In this document: positions 57,984-64,000 of the stretch, in pieces
Numbering within the stretch: position 1 is the first letter of the stretch
How the letters are laid out: the number at the start of each line of letters is the position of its first letter
DNA from: Eremophila alpestris peregrina
Taxonomy: Eukaryota > Chordata > Aves > Passeriformes > Alaudidae
DNA length: 64,000 nucleotides
Assembly: GCA_009792885.1 (NCBI GenBank)
Contig: WMCF01000015.1
Coordinates: forward strand, 5,347,076 to 5,411,075
Direction: 5' to 3'
Notes under the pieces: generated by a model
Database searches by the model: none
Told to the model about the DNA's origin: nothing
The model's input: the letters and a program-made list of their open reading frames with translations, nothing else
Translations under genes and position numbers: made by a program

Positions 57984-60900
57984 TCCCACACCCTGTTCTT
58001 TGCCTTCCATCTTCTTCTCCCACTGATCTAGAGCCCTTTAGAGTACAAATGTAGGCACTTCCCTGCTGAGGTAAGATTGCATGTAATCTATCAAAATGTA
58101 ACCATACAGCCCAAAATTTTACAGGTGTCTGTCTATATCCTGCAGGGTTTTCTTTTTGTTTCCCTGCTATTTCTGAAATGATTTCTTGGCATTTTGGCCT
58201 GCAAAGTAATTCTTGGGCTTTTCTGTTAAACAGCCCTGGTTTCCAACGTTTTCTGGTCAGATCTCAGAAGTCCAATAATAATGGCAAACCCCGTTCTGTG
58301 CCTTTCCCCACCCCTATGAAAATCTACACAAATTCAGGAAGTTGAAAAATTTTGAAATTTGAGGTCTGCACCTGCTCAGGGTTTATCTGAACAGGTGTTT
58401 TAACCAACTCAGGCTAAATTGCTTCAGCATCACTGAACTCTATGTTTCTCACAAGTTCCGACACGTGACCACACTGCACAAGCATGGTCCCAGGCAGGGC
58501 ATGCAAGTCTGGGCAGGTATCTCTTTCTAAATCTCCCATGCAGGACTCTGGTCCCACTCTGCATGAAAAACCAAGGCCTTTGCTCACACTGTGTTCAACA
58601 CTATCTACAAGGCACTTGGCATCAAACCCTTAATGACTACAGGATCCTTTACAGACCAGAGGTGGAAGCATTGAACTCTGTGGAACTATGCCCTGAGTGC
58701 CCCCACAGAGCAGCTGGGCTGAAGCAAAGCAGGCTTTCTTCATGGCTTCATGGCTTAGTTAGCAATGGTTAGGAGTGAGAAGGGATCATGTTCAAGCACC
58801 AAGAACAAGAAGCAAGGCAGTGGGAGAAGGAAGCAGAGATGTGGTTTGAAGAGTGAGACATCAAAGTCAGACATGGGGATCAGAATTGGATCCTCTGGGA
58901 GGATAAGTTTTGAGAGTTTGTCCCAAAGCAGGGAACAGAAACCTATGCTGGCTGGGTGTGGAGACGGGAGTGATGACTGCATATGGAAAATTGGACTGAG
59001 ACCTGGGACTGAAGAGCCAGATAGCTGAGAAACAGTGGCTGCATCTGTACTTACTTGCTCTGCAGCATATCTTGGGGGCCTCATTTCCTGGTCATCTGAA
59101 TGGCTCAGCCTGTTGAGACACGCTGCAGCTCCCATCCAGCACTCATGTCCAGGTTTCCATCTCAGCACAGAGCTGGGGCATGACTAACCACACATCCAAA
59201 CATGGGAATTAGGAAGCACTCTTGGGTCCAATGGCATAAACACAGACAGCAAGTCCGGATAAGAAGCTTGAGAAAGAGGAAGACAACAACTACGTGACCA
59301 TGGTTTACTAATGGAAGCAAGCAATTTGGGCATGAGGAAGAACTGGTCAGGATCCGAAAAGACAAGACAGAGTGCTGGAACTGGAGGACTCTTCAAGGCA
59401 AAACCTTGGGAATGGGAAGCAGGGCTGGGCAAGAACAGGAATGGAGTGGACATGGTGTAATGGCACGGTAAAAACCAAGTGGACTTGGCCTGACAAAGCC
59501 AAGAGGCTGCAGTAGTGTGACCAAACTGGCTTGTAGCAAGTCCTCACAGTGGGTTGGTACCAGTTCTGCAGGGAATCAGACATCAGGAGAGAGGCTGGAT
59601 GCAACTGGTGCCTACTTCAGACACTATGCACTGCCCAATTTATCCTGTTACTTAGTTCTTGCCTGACTTGAGACATGCAATCAGACTATGATGTACCCTG
59701 TCCAGTAGAAAGATACTTTACATGCTTTGTCTGATTGTGGCACTTGCAAGTAGAACTTTTTTTGCTAAATAAATGCATGCCTTTGCATCCATTATGATTT
59801 TTTGGGTCTAGGAGCCGACCCTGTTTCTAGTCCTTGCCTGAAATACTGAATTCTTTGTTACCTATCAAAAACACAGGTCGAGCCTTTACAGATTTCTCTG
59901 TTTGCCTAAAGCCAGTCTCTGGCACCTTTCTTAGATTGCTTTCCTGGTGCTCACATTATTCTTTAAAACACTCATCTTTATTATTACACTTTGAGGCTCT
60001 TTTTCCTGACCACTTAAACCAAAATTCTACTAATCTTAAGAGCTTCTTTTAACACTGATGATAGAAACTGGAAATAGACCTCCCCAGAAATATTATGTTG
60101 AAAGTTTCAGCTCCTTTTTTTGTAGAATACATCCTTATAGAAGACAGCCACACTGCGTATTTTGTCTCAGACAGGCTTTTCAATAAAACTCCAACATAAA
60201 TAACCCACCTCTGGACTTTATCCTGCAGCATTTTTTCCTGACCTGCTCAAAAGATTCTATTTGCTTCACAAATCTTGCTCAGGATTGCATCCAGTTTGCA
60301 ACTCATACTTGTTACTGAAAAAAAAAATGTTTCCCAGCAAGATGCTTGCCAGGCCTCTTTTAGCAGTGACAATAAGTAGTTTATGATCAGTTTCAACTGG
60401 CAAAAATTCCAGCAAAGCTTTTTTACACCTCATGGCCTGGGACCAAGTCTTCCTTCCCCATTTGAGTGCTGTGACATTTCATTTCTATAAGTACCCATGA
60501 CACATGATCCACTGTATTGCTGTTTGGCTGGTCTCCAACCAGTTAGGCTAGTTTTGTCATGGCTTATAGCTGTGGTGGAACAATTTAATCCCAGGTTTTC
60601 CTCATGTGAGGGGATTGGGGTACTGGTGTGGTAGGAGAAAGCAGAGGGAATGCAGCAAGCCTGTTGTGGTGAGGAATAAGATAAGTCACTCTCTTGCAGT
60701 CTTGGAGGAAATTATCTTCTTGGTAGCAGTATGGTGAGATGCCCTCAGCTGGGGTGGACATACAGCCATGCCACCAACCAGACTGACCACAGCTCCAACG
60801 GGGAGGAGAAAGGAAGGAAGAAAGAAAAGATAGGCCATGAATGGTCGGGATAACCTGGTGCTAAGTCTGGGAGATAAGGGAAGATGAGGCAAAGAGGATG

Positions 60901-63000
60901 ATTCAGAGCAAGGGAGGTGAGGTGATGGTTTTAGGTCACTAAAGAGGAGGTGAAGAGACTAGATAACGACATCTTGGCTGAAGACTCAGGAGAGCTGAAG
61001 TACTGGGTCACTTCAGTGCCAAATAGTGGATGGCTTGGACACAGTCTAGTTGTCAGCTAGGGAAACAGGCTTGCACCTCCAGATTGCTGACTTTTCTTTT
61101 GGATTGGGTTGGGTTTGTTTTGTTGTCATTTTCCTTTGTTATGTTAGTTTGGTTTTTTAATTTCAAAGATTGCAACCTTATCTGCAAGTTTAATCACACT
61201 GTTGGAAGAGGTCTGAGCCAGTCCTGTCATAGGGCTGTCTGTAGACAATTTTGCATTTTAAATAATAACTTCTAGATTTTATATGTCTACTTTACTTCTA
61301 TGTACCACAATAATCACTGGCTTAGAAATTAGTTTGCCAACACAAATCCAGTTTTCCCTTCTTACAGTCTTCCTTTTCCTGTAACCTTCCTTGTCTGTCA
61401 CGACTAGGCTACCAGAGATGCCATGCTGGTGGCACCTCAACAGCAGGATAATGTAAAATGTCTTGTGGACCTCTCAGTCCTTGGAAAAGTAGTCCTGTAA
61501 TAAGCCTTTGATGCAAAAGCTGGCTACCACCATCATTACTCCAAGTAAGCAAAAAGACCATGGTTCTTAAGTTGATCATAGAGGTACCTTTAGAAGTACT
61601 ACCAAGCTTGCTATCTTGACAACTGTCCAGGATTAGGCACCTAGAGACCACTGAAACCTCTATTTTAAATCTATATCTAGGAAACTATTTGCAGATAGTT
61701 ACAAGGGCTAGCATTTGTCTCAGAATGCACACCCACAGGTTCTGCTCTCAACTGGGACTCAGCCAAGGTAGCTCGTAATACTTCTATTTCCTTAGACAGG
61801 ACATCGCAGAAGTTATTCCACTAACTTTGAAATGTACAGATTAACAGTTTTACGGAGGATCCCACGTGCATACTGTTAAAATGCTTTTACTGTGTTCTCT
61901 TAAAACAATAGGCATCTCAGTCTAATGCAAATATTAGTAAAACTATTCTGATCATTTACAAGCACAGCTGCAGGCAAGAATATTCCCACAAGTGCGTGCT
62001 AGGGTGCAATGCAAGAAGACCGGGATGCCAAAGGTCTGTGTGGCAATTGCTAAAAGGGACATTAAAAGCACTTACCGGGGTTAGGCGGAAGAATAACAGA
62101 AGGGAAGGTGGGAAGCCATGGGCAGACCTGTCTCTAGGGGAAGAGTTTCAAAATATGGAAAAGAGTAGGTTGAAAATGAGAAAGAACCAAGGCAGTAGAA
62201 GAGGTGACCAACTTGGCAGCACCATCAAGAATGAAAGTAAGGCGCCACCTGTACCTGTGAGACAACAAGATGTTGAAACACTCTGGCTCAAGTAAAGCCA
62301 GCCAGCAGCAGATTTAGGAGGAAGGACCAAGGTTTGAAAAACACATGGGTATTCCTGGACAAAGGTGGCTTTAGCACAGTGTCTTTCACTACCATCTTTA
62401 CTGCTGAATCTACCCCTCCTTTGAGGTATTCTAATTTCAAGGTTTTTTAGTAAAGAGGCAGTGTCACTGTTTGGCAAGGCTCCTAAAGCAAGCACTACAA
62501 TCCCCAGCAACCTCTGAGGTACGTGTCCTGTCAAAGCCAGCCAAGTTGGGAGCTAGTCAACGGAAAGCTACCACTACGACCACACTCAGGTATTAGAAAT
62601 ATGCTCTCATTCCTAAAGGAGACAAGTTGAGTTTTCTTCACCTCTCACCTGTCCAATGGTTCATGGATTCCCAAGGTCAGGAGCAATAAAATATTAACAT
62701 CTAATCTGTCATACCACCAATGAAAACTATAATCTGGCTCATGACCTCACGTGAGTATCAGGTTGTTAACTAAAGAAAGGAATCAAATCTTCCTCTAATA
62801 AATACTCCAGATTGTGACAGGTAAAATTCAGGTCATACCTCTCCTTTGAAGTTTTAATGGCCACTCCAATTTTATGATAAAGCCACTTACCTTATGTTTG
62901 TAGTAATTTTGCAAAGCCTGAAGCGGCTCTAGTCATCTTTGGTGCACAGTTCCCAAGGACATAGCTCTCATAAAACTGCAAGCTTCAAAGGGATTAGACC
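57984..63000. other. Non-coding stretch; purine-rich centre
   Basis: 58755-59600 is rich in AG/GGA words (AAGAACAAGAAGCAAGGCAG, GGGAATGGGAAGCAGGGCTG) and may be a decayed interspersed repeat of unknown family. The words AGTTCTTGCCTGA (59654) and AGTCCTTGCCTGA (59828), about 175 bp apart, hint at an internal duplication. Frames here (137 codons minus at 58755-59168; 128 codons minus at 62148-62534) have no recognisable domain. 61790-61990 has CNE-like texture including ATGCAAAT at 61925-61932. Confidence 0.4.
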
Positions 63001-63075
63001 TCTTCTTTTCTCTCCTCTCTGTCTCTGTCTCCCTTTTTAAAAGGGACATTTCTGAATATTCCCCCCCCTCCCCCC
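63001..63075. repeat. Pyrimidine tract with C-run
   Basis: A 38-base C/T-only-like tract (63001-63038, broken only by two G) leads to the dyad TCCCTTTT-T-AAAAGGGA (63030-63046). At 63061-63075 there is C8-T-C6. Such tracts can form triplex DNA; the C run is also a common site of sequencing error. Confidence 0.8.
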
Positions 63076-63150
63076 GTTTTCTACATAGCTACCTGCAGAG
63101 CCTCCCCTCTGAACCCTGCAACTAGACTTCCTCCTCAAGCTCTGTCACTC

Positions 63151-63201
63151 ACCAAACCAAACTAAACTAACATAAAATAAAATAAAATAAAATAAAATAA
63201 T
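63151..63201. repeat. Pentamer microsatellite, CCAAA to CTAAA to ATAAA
   Basis: ACCAAACCAA, ACTAAACTAA, then about six AAAAT units. The unit changes stepwise along the array, showing substitution followed by local expansion. Confidence 0.85.
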
Positions 63202-64000
63202 AGAATAAATTTTTTCCCTTTTCATTATAGTGAGGCAATTTTCTGGGTAATTTCTGCTTTTTGTCTTTATTCTATTGTCAATGCAGAGCAATTTGAAGCA
63301 AATCAATAGAGCCTGTGTATTTGCATATTTCTCAGGCTCTAAGAAGGACCACATGCAGCAGAACTGCTCCCCTGAATGCTGTGGGGTTTTGTTTGTTTGT
63401 TTCCCTCCTTTTAAAGTCAGGGGGAACCCAAGCTGAATCTGCCAAAGCTTGAATCCAAAGCTAATGTCCATCCTGGTAAATGAAACAGCTCTGAGGAACG
63501 TTCCCAGGCGCTGGAAGGCAATTGTCTGGGCTGTTTAATTGTTAGAGCAGTTTCTGGCACAGCAGAGCAAGGGCCAACTTTCCCAAACAATTCCCCAGCA
63601 CAGGCCAACAGCTGGCATGGGCTGGGGCCACTCTCAACAGGCAGCTTGTGTGCAGAGCAAGGGGGAGAGAGGAGGTCACTAACATGGATGCACTATTTCC
63701 ATCTGCCCCTGGTCTCAGCACCAAGGAACGGTCCCAACCGTGTTTAATTTACGAGTACAGACACAGCTCTGATTGCTCAAACAAGGCTTGTACAACTCTG
63801 CTGTTGCAAGAAGAAAGCTGCTTATCCATCTTGCTGGTATAAACATAATATATTTGCTTGTAGACTGATCGTATGCATTGCCTTGGCTGTAAGACTGATT
63901 TGTTTCTATTAATTGCTAAGCGTGGCTTTTTCCAGATGTTCAGGCTTAAATGTAAGGATGAGACACTCAGGGGAAGAAAAGAAAAAAAGCAACAAAAAAT
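63202..64000. other. Non-coding stretch to the window end
   Basis: 63470-63640 is GC-richer with balanced composition (GGCGCTGGAAGGCAATTGTC, GGCTGTTTAATTGTTAGAGC) and could be conserved regulatory DNA. A-rich sequence closes the window. No gene recognised. Confidence 0.45.

Noticed and set aside
1..64000. CRISPR arrays, operons, phage or plasmid features
   Set aside because: No regularly spaced direct repeats, no clustered co-oriented genes, and avian repeats show this is vertebrate nuclear DNA.

Overview
This window reads as non-coding nuclear DNA from a bird, probably a neoavian (non-galliform, non-ratite) species. There are four degraded CR1 LINE fragments, one of which keeps the 8-base tail repeat (ATTCTATG) that ends avian CR1 copies. 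A 577-bp solo LTR has the start and end I recall from an endogenous retrovirus family common in Neoaves. Microsatellites are short, interspersed repeats are sparse, CpG is scarce, and no open reading frame resembles a known protein. Nothing bacterial is present: no operons, ribosome binding sites, tRNA or rRNA genes, or CRISPR array. The species identification rests on repeats recalled from memory, not on a search.

I find no protein-coding exon I can defend. The longest open frames (157, 142, 141 and 140 codons) are unlike any family I know. They lie in locally GC-rich or pyrimidine-rich tracts and overlap open frames on the other strand. The window is best described as part of a gene desert or a very long intron.

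Layout: 1-5.1 kb is AT-rich with homopolymer tracts. At 5.1 kb there is a near-perfect 73-nt hairpin. From 5.3 to 14.1 kb is unannotated sequence with a candidate conserved element at 8.2-8.6 kb. At 14.1-14.7 kb lies the solo LTR with a decayed 5-bp target duplication. From 14.7 to 23 kb is unannotated apart from a CNE-like block at 19.8-20.3 kb and a run of three dyads at 22.2 kb. A CR1 3' end with remnants of the reverse transcriptase C-terminus is at 23.1-23.75 kb. From 24 to 37 kb is mostly unannotated, with a pyrimidine-rich block at 28 kb, a recursive-splice-like site at 32.17 kb and an A-rich AAAC tract at 35.7 kb. A small CR1 is at 37.4 kb. A much older, about 1.07-kb CR1/L3-type fragment on the minus strand spans 39.87-40.94 kb and is split by a GT microsatellite. 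From 41 to 53 kb are CNE-like blocks at 43, 45, 49.4 and 52 kb, the 49.4-kb one holding a textbook RFX X-box, plus two local duplications that both have a 31-bp period. Two more CR1 pieces are at 53.3 and 57.9 kb. The last 6 kb holds purine-rich and pyrimidine-rich tracts and a pentamer microsatellite.

The observations most worth following are: (1) the hairpin at 5106-5178, which looks like a template-switch product; (2) at least seven scattered short palindromic sequences that seem to be old copies of one inverted-repeat family; (3) the dense dyad/X-box cluster at 49437-49497; (4) the juxtaposed splice acceptor and donor at 32140-32172; and (5) the old CR1/L3 relic. I found no convincing previously undescribed gene system.
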